Positions 56,321 to 64,000 of a stretch of DNA of 64,000 nucleotides are shown piece by piece. Position numbers and translations under genes: made by a program. This stretch comes from Bacillus xiamenensis (GTDB taxonomy: Bacteria > Bacillota > Bacilli > Bacillales > Bacillaceae): NCBI RefSeq assembly GCF_000300535.1, contig NZ_AMSH01000007.1:1-64000 (forward strand). Direction: 5' to 3'. The notes below the pieces were generated by a model. It was not told the DNA's origin, did not search any database, and saw nothing but the letters and a program-made list of their open reading frames with translations. Each line of letters starts with the position of its first letter. The stretch's first letter is position 1.

Positions 56321-56494
56321 ATGTCAAAAACGGTCGTTAGAAAAAACGAATCGCTTGAAGATGCTCTTCGTCGCTTTAAACGCAGTGTATCCAAAACTGG
56401 AACATTGCAAGAAGCAAGAAAGCGTGAATTTTATGAAAAGCCTAGCGTAAAGCGTAAGAAAAAGTCTGAAGCTGCTAGAAAACGTAAATTCTAA
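56321..56494 (+). CDS. rpsU: 30S ribosomal protein bS21
   Basis: 57 residues: [20 protein letters not shown]... and a very basic tail ending [12 protein letters not shown] 56321 follows GGAGGGAGGG, which excludes the longer reading from 56246. It binds near the 3' end of 16S rRNA and affects initiation. Co-transcribed with yqeY. Confidence 0.97.
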
Positions 56495-56508
56495 AGAGGG
56501 TGGATTTT

Positions 56509-56956
<448 letters not shown>

Positions 56957-56958
<2 letters not shown>

Positions 56959-56996
56959 AAAAGTATCCTTCTAACACTAGAAGGGTACTTTTTTTA
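56957..56996 (+). terminator. Terminator of rpsU-yqeY
   Basis: AAGTA-CCTTCT pairs with AGAAGG-TACTT with one mismatch, followed by seven T residues. Confidence 0.9.
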
Positions 56997-57023
56997 TGCC
57001 CTCATCATTCTGTCATATAAAAA

Positions 57024-57050
57024 TGAAACCTATGATACATTTGTAACGTA
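57024..57050 (+). promoter_or_regulatory. SigW-type promoter of yqeZ-floA-yqfB
   Basis: TGAAAC (57024-57029) and CGTA (57047-57050) match the extracytoplasmic sigma factor SigW; spacing is 17 (the usual count is 16-17). The same operon is part of the SigW regulon in B. subtilis, induced by cell-envelope stress. Confidence 0.8.
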
Positions 57051-57099
57051 TGTAAAGGAACGGTAAAATGGAAGAAAGAGAGGGGGGATCACCACATAG

Positions 57100-58413
57100 A
57101 TGAAAAAAATAAAAATTTCTATTGCTCTCTTCAGTTGTTTTATAATATGCTTGTTATTAGGGGTTCAATTGACCGCGAAATCAGCAGAACAGAAAGTTCA
57201 TGTCATCCCAATTGAAGATACAGTAGAAAAAGGACTTTCTAAATTCATTGAACGATCATTTGAGCAAGCAAAGTCGGAGCGGGCGAAACATATTATTCTT
57301 GACATCAATACGCCAGGTGGTGCAGTTGATGCGGCTCTTGAGATCGCAGATACCATTCGTGCGACCGATATCCCAGTGACAGCGTTTGTCAATCATAGAG
57401 CGCTTTCAGCCGGGGCTTTCCTTGCCCTAAATGCCGATCAAATTTATATGACCCCAAACGGAAAGATGGGGGCTGCTGCGATCATTGATGGAGAAGGCAA
57501 TGCTGCCGATCAAAAGTCTGAATCTCTATGGCTTGCTGAAATGAGTGATGCTGCTGAGAAGCAGGGGCGTGATCCAAAATATGCTCTTGCGATGGCAGAT
57601 GTAGATATAGACGCAAAAGAAGCCGGTGCACCTAAAGGAGAATTGCTCACCTTCAATACAGATCGAGCGCTTCAGTTCGGCTATGCAGAAGGTGAAGCGA
57701 AAAATCTGGATGACTTGCTTCAGAAGCTGAACTTAGCAGATGCTTCTGTTCAATACGATGAAGTGAGCTTTGCTGAAAAGGTTGCGCGTTTTTTCACGCA
57801 CCCAATCGTCATTCCCATCCTTTTATCCATCGCAAGCTTAGGGTTAATTGTTGAGCTGTATTCTCCCGGCTTTGGGGTCCCAGGTACGATGGGGATCACG
57901 GCGCTTCTTCTATTCTTTTATGGTCATCTTGTGGCAGGTTTTGCAGGATATGAGACGTTGTTCCTGTTTTTAGCTGGGATTGTGCTCATTATTTTGGAAT
58001 TATTTTTGCCAGGGGGAATCGTAGGTGTCATTGGACTAATCTGTGTCGTTGTCAGCTTGTTTTTAGCAGCTGGGAGCTTTACAGAAATGGCGATTTCCAT
58101 CTTGATTGCCACTGCTGTTTCAATCATAGCAGTTATATTATTGACAAAGGTGTTGGGGAAACGTATGAAATTTTTCAAAAAGTTCATTTTAACCGATTCA
58201 ACCAATAAAGAAAGTGGTTATGTCTCAAATGAAACAAGAGAAGATCTTGTTGGACAAATCGCAGTGACAGCTACAGCACTTCGTCCATCTGGTACGATTG
58301 TACTCGGTGATGAGCGCATTGATGTTGTGTCAGAAGGTGCATTTATCGACAAGGATGAACAAGTAAAAATTATCAAAGCGGAAGGCTCACGCATTGTCGT
58401 GAGGAAAGTATAG
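57100..58413 (+). CDS. yqeZ: YqeZ, NfeD-family membrane serine protease
   Basis: Partner of the flotillin FloA; full-length NfeD1b type. Signal-like helix (ISIALFSCFIICLLLGVQL), then a ClpP-like domain (LDINTPGGAVDAALEIADTIR, NHRALSAGAFLALNADQIYM with catalytic Ser-Ala-Gly and Lys), several membrane helices from about residue 230, and a C-terminal OB-fold NfeD domain (VGQIAVTATALRPSGTIVLGDERIDVVSEG). 437 residues. Likely degrades membrane-associated substrates and alters membrane fluidity. Confidence 0.93.
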   Translation: MKKIKISIALFSCFIICLLLGVQLTAKSAEQKVHVIPIEDTVEKGLSKFIERSFEQAKSERAKHIILDINTPGGAVDAALEIADTIRATDIPVTAFVNHRALSAGAFLALNADQIYMTPNGKMGAAAIIDGEGNAADQKSESLWLAEMSDAAEKQGRDPKYALAMADVDIDAKEAGAPKGELLTFNTDRALQFGYAEGEAKNLDDLLQKLNLADASVQYDEVSFAEKVARFFTHPIVIPILLSIASLGLIVELYSPGFGVPGTMGITALLLFFYGHLVAGFAGYETLFLFLAGIVLIILELFLPGGIVGVIGLICVVVSLFLAAGSFTEMAISILIATAVSIIAVILLTKVLGKRMKFFKKFILTDSTNKESGYVSNETREDLVGQIAVTATALRPSGTIVLGDERIDVVSEGAFIDKDEQVKIIKAEGSRIVVRKV

Positions 58414-58440
58414 ATATACTGATTTTATAGGAGGAATAAA

Positions 58441-59433
58441 ATGGATCCATCTACTTTACTATTATTTGTGATTATCGCAGCAGGTTTGATCGTTCTATCG
58501 ATCTTCTTCACCTTTGTACCGGTGATGCTGTGGATTTCTGCCCTAGCGGCTGGCGTAAGAGTGAGCATTTTTACACTTGTAGGAATGAGGCTTCGCCGAG
58601 TGATTCCAAACCGAGTGGTGAACCCGCTGATCAAAGCGCATAAAGCAGGTCTTGATGCGACGATTAACCAGTTAGAGAGTCACTATCTTGCAGGTGGTAA
58701 CGTAGACCGCGTTATCAACGCACTGATCGCAGCTCAACGTGCGAATATCGAGTTGAACTTTGCACGCTGTGCAGCAATCGACCTAGCAGGCCGTGATGTT
58801 CTTGAAGCGGTACAAATGAGTGTAAACCCTAAGGTCATTGAAACACCATTTATCTCTGGTGTTGCGATGGACGGGATTGAAGTAAAAGCAAAAGCACGTA
58901 TTACAGTTCGTGCAAACATTGACAGGCTTGTCGGTGGTGCAGGGGAAGAAACCATTATTGCACGTGTAGGTGAAGGGATTGTCTCTACAATCGGTTCATC
59001 AGATAATCATAAAAAGGTTCTCGAAAACCCTGATATGATTTCTCAAACTGTTCTTGGTAAAGGACTAGATTCAGGTACTGCATTTGAAATCCTCTCGATT
59101 GATATCGCAGATGTGGATATCGGCAAGAACATCGGGGCAATTCTGCAGACAGACCAAGCAGAAGCCGACAAAAACATTGCCCAGGCGAAAGCAGAAGAAC
59201 GCCGCGCAATGGCTGTTGCACAAGAACAAGAAATGCGTGCGAGAGTTGAAGAAATGCGCGCGAAAGTAGTAGAAGCAGAGGCTGAAGTACCACTTGCAAT
59301 GGCTGAAGCACTACGTGAAGGCAATATCGGTGTCATGGACTACATGAACATTAAAAATATCGATGCTGATACAGATATGAGAGATTCATTTGGCAAAATG
59401 ACAAAAGGTCCATCTGATAATGAAAACAAATAA
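58441..59433 (+). CDS. floA: Flotillin-like protein FloA
   Basis: Membrane scaffold of functional microdomains. One N-terminal membrane-associated hydrophobic segment ([20 protein letters not shown]), a SPFH/PHB domain ([35 protein letters not shown]-like), and an Ala/Glu-rich coiled coil ([38 protein letters not shown]). ATG 58441 follows AGGAGG. 330 residues equals B. subtilis YqfA. Confidence 0.96.
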   Translation: MDPSTLLLFVIIAAGLIVLSIFFTFVPVMLWISALAAGVRVSIFTLVGMRLRRVIPNRVVNPLIKAHKAGLDATINQLESHYLAGGNVDRVINALIAAQRANIELNFARCAAIDLAGRDVLEAVQMSVNPKVIETPFISGVAMDGIEVKAKARITVRANIDRLVGGAGEETIIARVGEGIVSTIGSSDNHKKVLENPDMISQTVLGKGLDSGTAFEILSIDIADVDIGKNIGAILQTDQAEADKNIAQAKAEERRAMAVAQEQEMRARVEEMRAKVVEAEAEVPLAMAEALREGNIGVMDYMNIKNIDADTDMRDSFGKMTKGPSDNENK

Positions 59434-59464
59434 GCATCCTCTCACGCCTTAAGGAGGGAGCCCA

Positions 59465-59962
59465 TTGGACATTCTATTTGAAAATCCGCTACTAATCGCG
59501 ATTATTATCGGTATCATCTCTGCGGTCTTTGGAAAAATCGGCAAACAAGAGGAGAATGAGGAAAAAAGCAGGCAAAACAAGCCTGCTCCTCAGCGTAAGC
59601 CGATGCCCAAAAGACAAGCAGAACAAACAAGTCCAGATCCAGTCGTGACGGACCAGCTAGACGATTTTGGCGATGTACATGATCATGGCGGGATGAAGAA
59701 AAAAACATCACAGTCCTTACAAGACCGCTATACGGATACACTTGCCAAAATGGAAGAAAGAAAAAGCGAGCTGAATCGAGAATTCCAATCGCTTGAAAGG
59801 CAGCTTAAAAGGCCAAAGGCAGCATCTGCTGAAGTGAAGCCGAAAATCATTGAGAAGCTCAACCAAGATACAGTAGTTCAAGGGATGATCCTTGGTGAAG
59901 TATTTGGAGAGCCGCGTGCGAAAAAGCCGCATCGAACGATGAAACGGCCTTATCAAAGATAA
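59465..59962 (+). CDS. yqfB: YqfB, third protein of the flotillin operon
   Basis: TTG at 59465 after AAGGAGG. One N-terminal membrane helix (LFENPLLIAIIIGIISAVFG), then a hydrophilic Lys/Gln/Pro-rich region and a coiled coil (LAKMEERKSELNREFQSLERQL). 165 residues. Function unknown; always linked with yqeZ and floA in the group. Confidence 0.85.
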   Translation: MDILFENPLLIAIIIGIISAVFGKIGKQEENEEKSRQNKPAPQRKPMPKRQAEQTSPDPVVTDQLDDFGDVHDHGGMKKKTSQSLQDRYTDTLAKMEERKSELNREFQSLERQLKRPKAASAEVKPKIIEKLNQDTVVQGMILGEVFGEPRAKKPHRTMKRPYQR

Positions 59963-59970
59963 AGAAAGAA

Positions 59971-60127
59971 AAGCCCCTTGTCTAAAGGGGTTTCAGCGTG
60001 TAGACAAGCCCTTGCTTTCTTTGTCAGGCTCGCGCTCAGGTGCTCGTCCTTCCTAGACTGCAAAGGTTCTCTATCACGCTGAAAAGACGACAAAGGGCTA
60101 AAATCAAGTTCATTTTAGCCCTCTGTC
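59971..60127 (+). ncRNA. Structured intergenic element, possible ncRNA or mobile repeat
   Basis: Nested inverted repeats fill this gap. CCCCTT...AAAGGGG (59974-59990) is a first hairpin. TTTCAGCGTG (59991-60000) pairs with CACGCTGAAA (60075-60084), enclosing about 75 bases rich in further small pairings (GACAA/TTGTC). GACA-AGGGCTAAAAT (60089-60104) pairs with ATTTTAGCCCT-TGTC (60112-60127). A terminator follows at 60136. No reading frame. It could be a small RNA, a structured repeat element of Bacillus, or a mosaic of terminators. Confidence 0.5.
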
Positions 60128-60135
60128 AACAGTCT

Positions 60136-60165
60136 AACCCCCCTTTCACTAAAGGGGGTTTTTTG
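60136..60165 (+). terminator. Terminator closing the structured element
   Basis: AACCCCC-TTT pairs with AAAGGGGGTT around a short loop, followed by four T residues. Confidence 0.85.
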
Positions 60166-60333
60166 TGTCCTGATGGTCATTTTTCACAAGCGATATGATG
60201 AACTGGCTGTTTTACGGATTCATTAGCATGATATGAACCGCTGGGGAATAGGATGATATAGAGGCTTTCTCATCAGTCTCACCATCTTTCAGTTTGATCT
60301 CATACACATGAGGTGGGAAGGGGTTCTTATTGA

Positions 60334-60615
60334 ATGGGAAAAAGAAAAAATCGACTTAAAGCATGGCTGACAAGAACACTCGAAATCCCTCCGGACGTCA
60401 TGATGGATCTACCCCGTATTACGATGGTTGGCAGACTCCACATTTACATAGAGAACCATAAAGGGCTTTTACTTTTCAGTGATCAAGAGGTAAGGCTTAT
60501 GCTCAAGCAAGGTCAATGCATGATTTCAGGAAAAGACTTTGTGATAAAAACGATTTTGCCAGAAGAGATCTTATTGGAAGGGAAAATCGATGAGGTCCGT
60601 TATATTGATTCTTAA
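60334..60615 (+). CDS. yqfC: YqfC, sporulation protein
   Basis: ATG 60334, GGAAGGGG upstream. The 93-residue protein reads LTRTLEIPPDVMMDLPRITMVGRLHIYIENHKGLLLFSDQEVRL and is the conserved YqfC/YabP-like beta-rich sporulation protein, expressed in the mother cell in B. subtilis. It is paired with yqfD. Molecular role unknown; homologues assist spore coat or cortex assembly. Confidence 0.92.
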   Translation: MGKRKNRLKAWLTRTLEIPPDVMMDLPRITMVGRLHIYIENHKGLLLFSDQEVRLMLKQGQCMISGKDFVIKTILPEEILLEGKIDEVRYIDS

Positions 60616-60633
60616 CTGACGGAGGGGAGAAGC

Positions 60634-61824
60634 GTGAAGAATAAATGGTTTGCCTATTTTATTGGCAGAGTGGAAGTGGAGATGAAAGGAAGCGGCATTG
60701 AGCGCCTCATAAATGAGTGCACGAGACAGGGGATCACAATTTTTCAAGTGAGCCGCCGTCAAGACAGCGTGCGCTTATTTATTCGCCTGTCAGATGTACA
60801 TGCCTTTAGAAAAGTGCGCAGACACCATGAAGTGAAATGTTCATTTCATCAAAAGAAGGGGTTTCCGTTTCTTCTCCTATGGTCGAGAAGAAATATCGGA
60901 TTTACCCTTGGGATGGTTTTTTTCCTAGTGACGATATTGGCTCTTTCAAATATGGTGTGGAAAATTGAGATCAAAGGTGCGAATCCAGAGACAGAACATC
61001 AAATGAGAAAGCACCTAGACGAAATTGGGGTACAAAAAGGACGTTTTCAGTTTCTTATGGGGACACCTGAAAAAATACAAAAATCACTGACGACCAACAT
61101 TCAAAGTATTACATGGGTCGGGGTTGAATTGAACGGAACGACGTTTCAAATGAAAGTGGTCGAAAAAAATGAGCCGGAAAAGGAGAAATATACGAGTCCT
61201 CAGCACATCGTCGCCAAGAAAAAAGCAGTCATAACGAGGATGTATGTAGAAAAAGGCGAGCCGCTTGCCCAGGTCGATGAGCATGTGAAAAAAGGGCAGA
61301 TGCTTGTCTCTGGTTTGATTGGAAGTGAAGATCAGAAAAAAAAGGTAGGAGCTAAAGCGAAAATCTATGGTGAAACATGGTACCGTTCTGAAGTTTCTGT
61401 CCCTCTTCAAACATCTTTTGACGTCTTTACGGGTAAAATGAAGACAAAGCACAAGCTCTCCTTATTCGGAGGTTCCATCCCATTTTGGGGATTCTCCTTT
61501 AAAAAAGATGATTTTCAGCAGCCAAAAACAGAAACGGAAGTTCATCCGCTTCATTTCTTAAATGTTCAGCTGCCGTTCTCCTATGAAAAGGAAATCACAC
61601 GTGAAAGTGAAAAAATAAATCGAACATACACAAATAAAGAAGCGGTTCAAGCAGGGATTAAAATGGGTAAAAAAGAATTAGAAGAGAAGCTAGGTCAAAC
61701 AGGTGAGGTAAAAAGTGAAAAAGTTTTGCACGAGACAACAGGGAATGGTAAAGTTAAGTTAATCATCCTTTACCAAGTAATAGAAGATATTGTTCAACCA
61801 ACACCTATTGTTCAGGGAGACTAG
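60634..61824 (+). CDS. yqfD: YqfD, sporulation membrane protein
   Basis: GTG at 60634 follows GGAGGGGA. N-terminal soluble part, then one membrane helix (IGFTLGMVFFLVTILALSNMVW) around residue 90, and a large outer beta-rich domain (IQSITWVGVELNGTTFQMKVVEKNEPEK). 396 residues. Needed for efficient sporulation in B. subtilis. Its stop is three bases before phoH. Confidence 0.93.
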   Translation: MKNKWFAYFIGRVEVEMKGSGIERLINECTRQGITIFQVSRRQDSVRLFIRLSDVHAFRKVRRHHEVKCSFHQKKGFPFLLLWSRRNIGFTLGMVFFLVTILALSNMVWKIEIKGANPETEHQMRKHLDEIGVQKGRFQFLMGTPEKIQKSLTTNIQSITWVGVELNGTTFQMKVVEKNEPEKEKYTSPQHIVAKKKAVITRMYVEKGEPLAQVDEHVKKGQMLVSGLIGSEDQKKKVGAKAKIYGETWYRSEVSVPLQTSFDVFTGKMKTKHKLSLFGGSIPFWGFSFKKDDFQQPKTETEVHPLHFLNVQLPFSYEKEITRESEKINRTYTNKEAVQAGIKMGKKELEEKLGQTGEVKSEKVLHETTGNGKVKLIILYQVIEDIVQPTPIVQGD

Positions 61825-61827
61825 AGA

Positions 61828-62787
61828 ATGACAGAACATTTACTTGAGATTCAACAAAAATTGGATAGCCCAAACGAAGCCATTGCTTTATTTGGCAATC
61901 AAGATGCTTATCTGAAACTGATGGAAAACGAGCTGAATGTCTCCATTATTACTCGTGGAGAAAAGGTGTATGTTTCTGGTCAGGAAGCATCAAGAGATAC
62001 AGCGAGTCGTTTGATTGCATCTCTCTTACATCTCATCCGTAAAGGCATTGAGATTTCTGAACGGGATGTCGTCTATGCCATTAAAATGGCGCAAAAAGAC
62101 AAGCTCAATTATTTTGAAAATATGTATGAAGATGAAATTACGAAAAATGCCAAAGGAAAGTCGATCAGAGTTAAAACGATCGGCCAGCGTGAATATGCTG
62201 CGGCAATGAAAAAAGATGATCTCGTCTTTGGGATTGGGCCCGCTGGTACAGGTAAAACGTATTTGGCAGTGGTCAACGCAGTACATGCGCTGAAAAATGG
62301 ACATGTGAAACGGATTATCCTGACAAGACCAGCTGTTGAAGCGGGAGAAAGTCTTGGCTTTTTGCCAGGCGATTTAAAGGAAAAAGTCGATCCTTATTTA
62401 AGACCGTTATACGATGCTTTGCATGATGTGCTTGGCAGTGATCATACGGAACGATTAATCGAGCGCGGTGTCATTGAAGTAGCACCTCTCGCCTATATGA
62501 GGGGCCGGACGCTCGATGATGCATTTGTCATTTTAGATGAAGCCCAAAATACAACGCCAGCCCAAATGAAAATGTTTTTGACGAGATTAGGGTTTGGCTC
62601 TAAAATGGTCATTACAGGAGATATTACACAAATTGATCTGCCAAAGGGCGTCCAGTCAGGCCTTGCGGCTGCAAGGGACATGCTTGCAGAGATCAAGGGC
62701 ATCTCATTCATTGAATTAGACCAAACAGATGTGGTCAGACACCCGCTTGTGGCGAAGATCATTGGCGCATATGAAAAGCAAAAATGA
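61828..62787 (+). CDS. phoH: PhoH-like ATPase
   Basis: Cytosolic PhoH-type ATPase or RNA helicase-like protein: N-terminal KH-like part, Walker A GPAGTGKTYLA, Walker B FVILDEAQNTTPAQMKMFLTRLGFGSKMVITGDITQIDLP. 319 residues. ATG 61828. Lies before pgpH and ybeY as in B. subtilis, suggesting a link to ribosome maturation or RNA handling. Confidence 0.94.
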   Translation: MTEHLLEIQQKLDSPNEAIALFGNQDAYLKLMENELNVSIITRGEKVYVSGQEASRDTASRLIASLLHLIRKGIEISERDVVYAIKMAQKDKLNYFENMYEDEITKNAKGKSIRVKTIGQREYAAAMKKDDLVFGIGPAGTGKTYLAVVNAVHALKNGHVKRIILTRPAVEAGESLGFLPGDLKEKVDPYLRPLYDALHDVLGSDHTERLIERGVIEVAPLAYMRGRTLDDAFVILDEAQNTTPAQMKMFLTRLGFGSKMVITGDITQIDLPKGVQSGLAAARDMLAEIKGISFIELDQTDVVRHPLVAKIIGAYEKQK

Positions 62788-62793
62788 ACTGAG

Positions 62794-62825
62794 TGACCCG
62801 ATCGTCTTAATCGGGTCATTTTGTT
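62794..62825 (+). terminator. Terminator between phoH and pgpH
   Basis: TGACCCGAT (62794-62802) pairs with ATCGGGTCA (62810-62818), followed by TTTTGTTT. Confidence 0.85.
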
Positions 62826-62862
62826 TCGATCGTGTTTTAAAGTAAAAAAGGAGGTACTTTCC

Positions 62863-64000
62863 TTGAGAAAGAAACAGAAAGACAGTAAGCGCAAAAGACT
62901 GCTGTCTAAAAAAGAACCTCAGAAAATGGAGCGCTCACGTTATTTAAACGTGCTGCTATACGCTGGTTTAGCAGCCATTCTGTTTGTGGTGCTCTTCTTC
63001 CATGTAAAGCCTGAATCGCTCGACTTAGATTTGTTTTCAGTGAGCGAACAGACCATCTATTCTCCGTCTACCGTTGATGATCAAGAAGCAACAGAAGAAA
63101 AGAAACAAGAAGCAACGGATCAAGTAGAAGATCAATATACACTCAAAAAAGCGTATTCTGATAATCGTGTTGACCTCATTTCATCCCTCTTTGAAGCGAT
63201 TAAAGAAGAGAAGAAAGCAGCAGCTGCTGATAAAGAGAACCCGCCGACAGATCAAGAAATGGTGAAGCGTGTAAAAGAAAAGCTTACAACCGATATGCAG
63301 GAAGCTGTTTCAGATCAATCTATTAAAGCGCTGCTCCAAGCAAGTGACGAAAACCTTTCATTTACGAAGGATTCTATCATCACAGTGGTCAATTCATTGA
63401 TGAGTAAAGAGATCACGGCAGCTAAGTTACAAGAAGAGAAAAAACAAGTGAAAACAGAGCTTGAAAATAATTCGATTCCGTCAAAATATTTAAATGCGGC
63501 GAAAGAAATCGGTGAATTTGCGATCATTCCTAACTATGTATTTGACCCAGTAGCAACAGAGAAGAAAAGACAAGAGGCAGCTGATAGCATTCAGCCGGTT
63601 CAAATCAAACAAGGGCAAATTTTAGTGGAAGAAGGAGAACTCATTGACCGTGAAGTTTATCGCAAATTAGAACTGACTGGTCTGTTAAACAGCTCCAATT
63701 TGGTTAAGCCTATTAGCGGTCTTATCATATTAATCGGTCTCTTCTTAGCAGCGATTGCTCACTCACTTGAAACGAGGAAAAAGTCGCTTGTCCATAAGAA
63801 TAAATCGTTACTGCTTTTTTCGCTTATTTTCACCATCATTTTAATCATCATGGAAGTATTCAGCCTCTTCCAGGAAACGAAGTATACGACGATAGGCTAT
63901 GTCGTGCCAGTGGCGCTAGGTACGATGCTGATCAAACTGCTCATTAATGAGCGGCTAGCGATCTTCTCCGGTCTCGTATTTGCTCTTTGCGGCAGTATGA
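62863..64000 (+). CDS. pgpH: PgpH, c-di-AMP phosphodiesterase, 3' end outside window
   Basis: Degrades cyclic di-AMP. TTG at 62863 follows AAAAGGAGG. The visible 379 codons begin with a basic cytosolic tail, a membrane helix (VLLYAGLAAILFVVLFFHV) and the large extracellular 7TMR-HDED domain (VEDQYTLKKAYSDNRVDLISSLFEAI, IKQGQILVEEGELIDREVY), then further membrane helices from about 63710 on (SGLIILIGLFLAAIAHSL). The cytosolic HD domain lies beyond the window. Identified from both the domain order and its place after phoH. Confidence 0.92.
   Translation, partial: MRKKQKDSKRKRLLSKKEPQKMERSRYLNVLLYAGLAAILFVVLFFHVKPESLDLDLFSVSEQTIYSPSTVDDQEATEEKKQEATDQVEDQYTLKKAYSDNRVDLISSLFEAIKEEKKAAAADKENPPTDQEMVKRVKEKLTTDMQEAVSDQSIKALLQASDENLSFTKDSIITVVNSLMSKEITAAKLQEEKKQVKTELENNSIPSKYLNAAKEIGEFAIIPNYVFDPVATEKKRQEAADSIQPVQIKQGQILVEEGELIDREVYRKLELTGLLNSSNLVKPISGLIILIGLFLAAIAHSLETRKKSLVHKNKSLLLFSLIFTIILIIMEVFSLFQETKYTTIGYVVPVALGTMLIKLLINERLAIFSGLVFALCGSM

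Overview
The window is a chromosomal segment of a Bacillus of the subtilis/pumilus group, most like B. pumilus and relatives. The right two thirds follow the B. subtilis order sda-yqeG-yqeH-aroE-yhbY-nadD-yqeK-rsfS-yqeM-comER-comEABC-yqzM-holA-rpsT-gpr-spoIIP-yqxA-lepA-hemW-hrcA-grpE-dnaK-dnaJ-prmA-rsmE-mtaB-yqeW-rpsU-yqeY-yqeZ-floA-yqfB-yqfC-yqfD-phoH-pgpH. Endospore genes (sigK, a cotD-like coat gene, gpr, spoIIP, sda, yqfC/yqfD), competence genes and strong GGAGG ribosome sites fit this. Both window edges cut genes: an Imm26-like gene at base 1 and pgpH at base 64000.

Bases 1-7435 hold an accessory array of about a dozen small, co-oriented, mostly acidic cytosolic proteins without a toxin gene in view. 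It looks like the immunity end of a polymorphic-toxin (LXG/type VII type) locus: two Imm26-like copies (one broken by an internal 109-bp tandem duplication), a DUF2750 protein, a pair of tandem paralogues and several unrecognised families. Bases 7489-12739 carry an anchored esterase, the formaldehyde-detoxifying ribulose monophosphate module hxlR-hxlA-hxlB, a DsbA-family oxidoreductase whose promoter lies inside a perfect palindrome, debris of a sugar regulator, two small unknown genes and a spore-coat gene.

Bases 13196-23917 are a complete type I-C CRISPR-Cas locus: cas3-cas5-cas8c-cas7-cas4-cas1-cas2, then an array of 34 repeats and 33 spacers. The array is abnormal: the 33 spacers fall into only 11 sequence families, and three consecutive blocks of six spacers share the order XXYXYY. 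An orphan partial repeat (25 nt identical to the 3' part of the array repeat) sits at the predicted transcription start of the cas operon. Hairpins with the same 8-bp arm bracket the cas operon.

Bases 24000-29500 hold two small unknown genes, an uninterrupted sigK, a rap-type TPR gene with no recognisable phr partner, a polysaccharide deacetylase, the SGNH lipoprotein yqeF, a tiny YjcZ-like membrane gene, and sda with a cluster of DnaA boxes. From 29552 on is conserved housekeeping: ribosome assembly, NAD synthesis, DNA uptake, DNA polymerase delta, the spore germination protease, translation factor LepA, the CIRCE-controlled heat-shock operon, RNA modification enzymes, the SigW-type yqeZ-floA-yqfB membrane module, a structured intergenic RNA-like element, and phoH-pgpH. 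No rRNA, tRNA, insertion sequence or prophage was seen.
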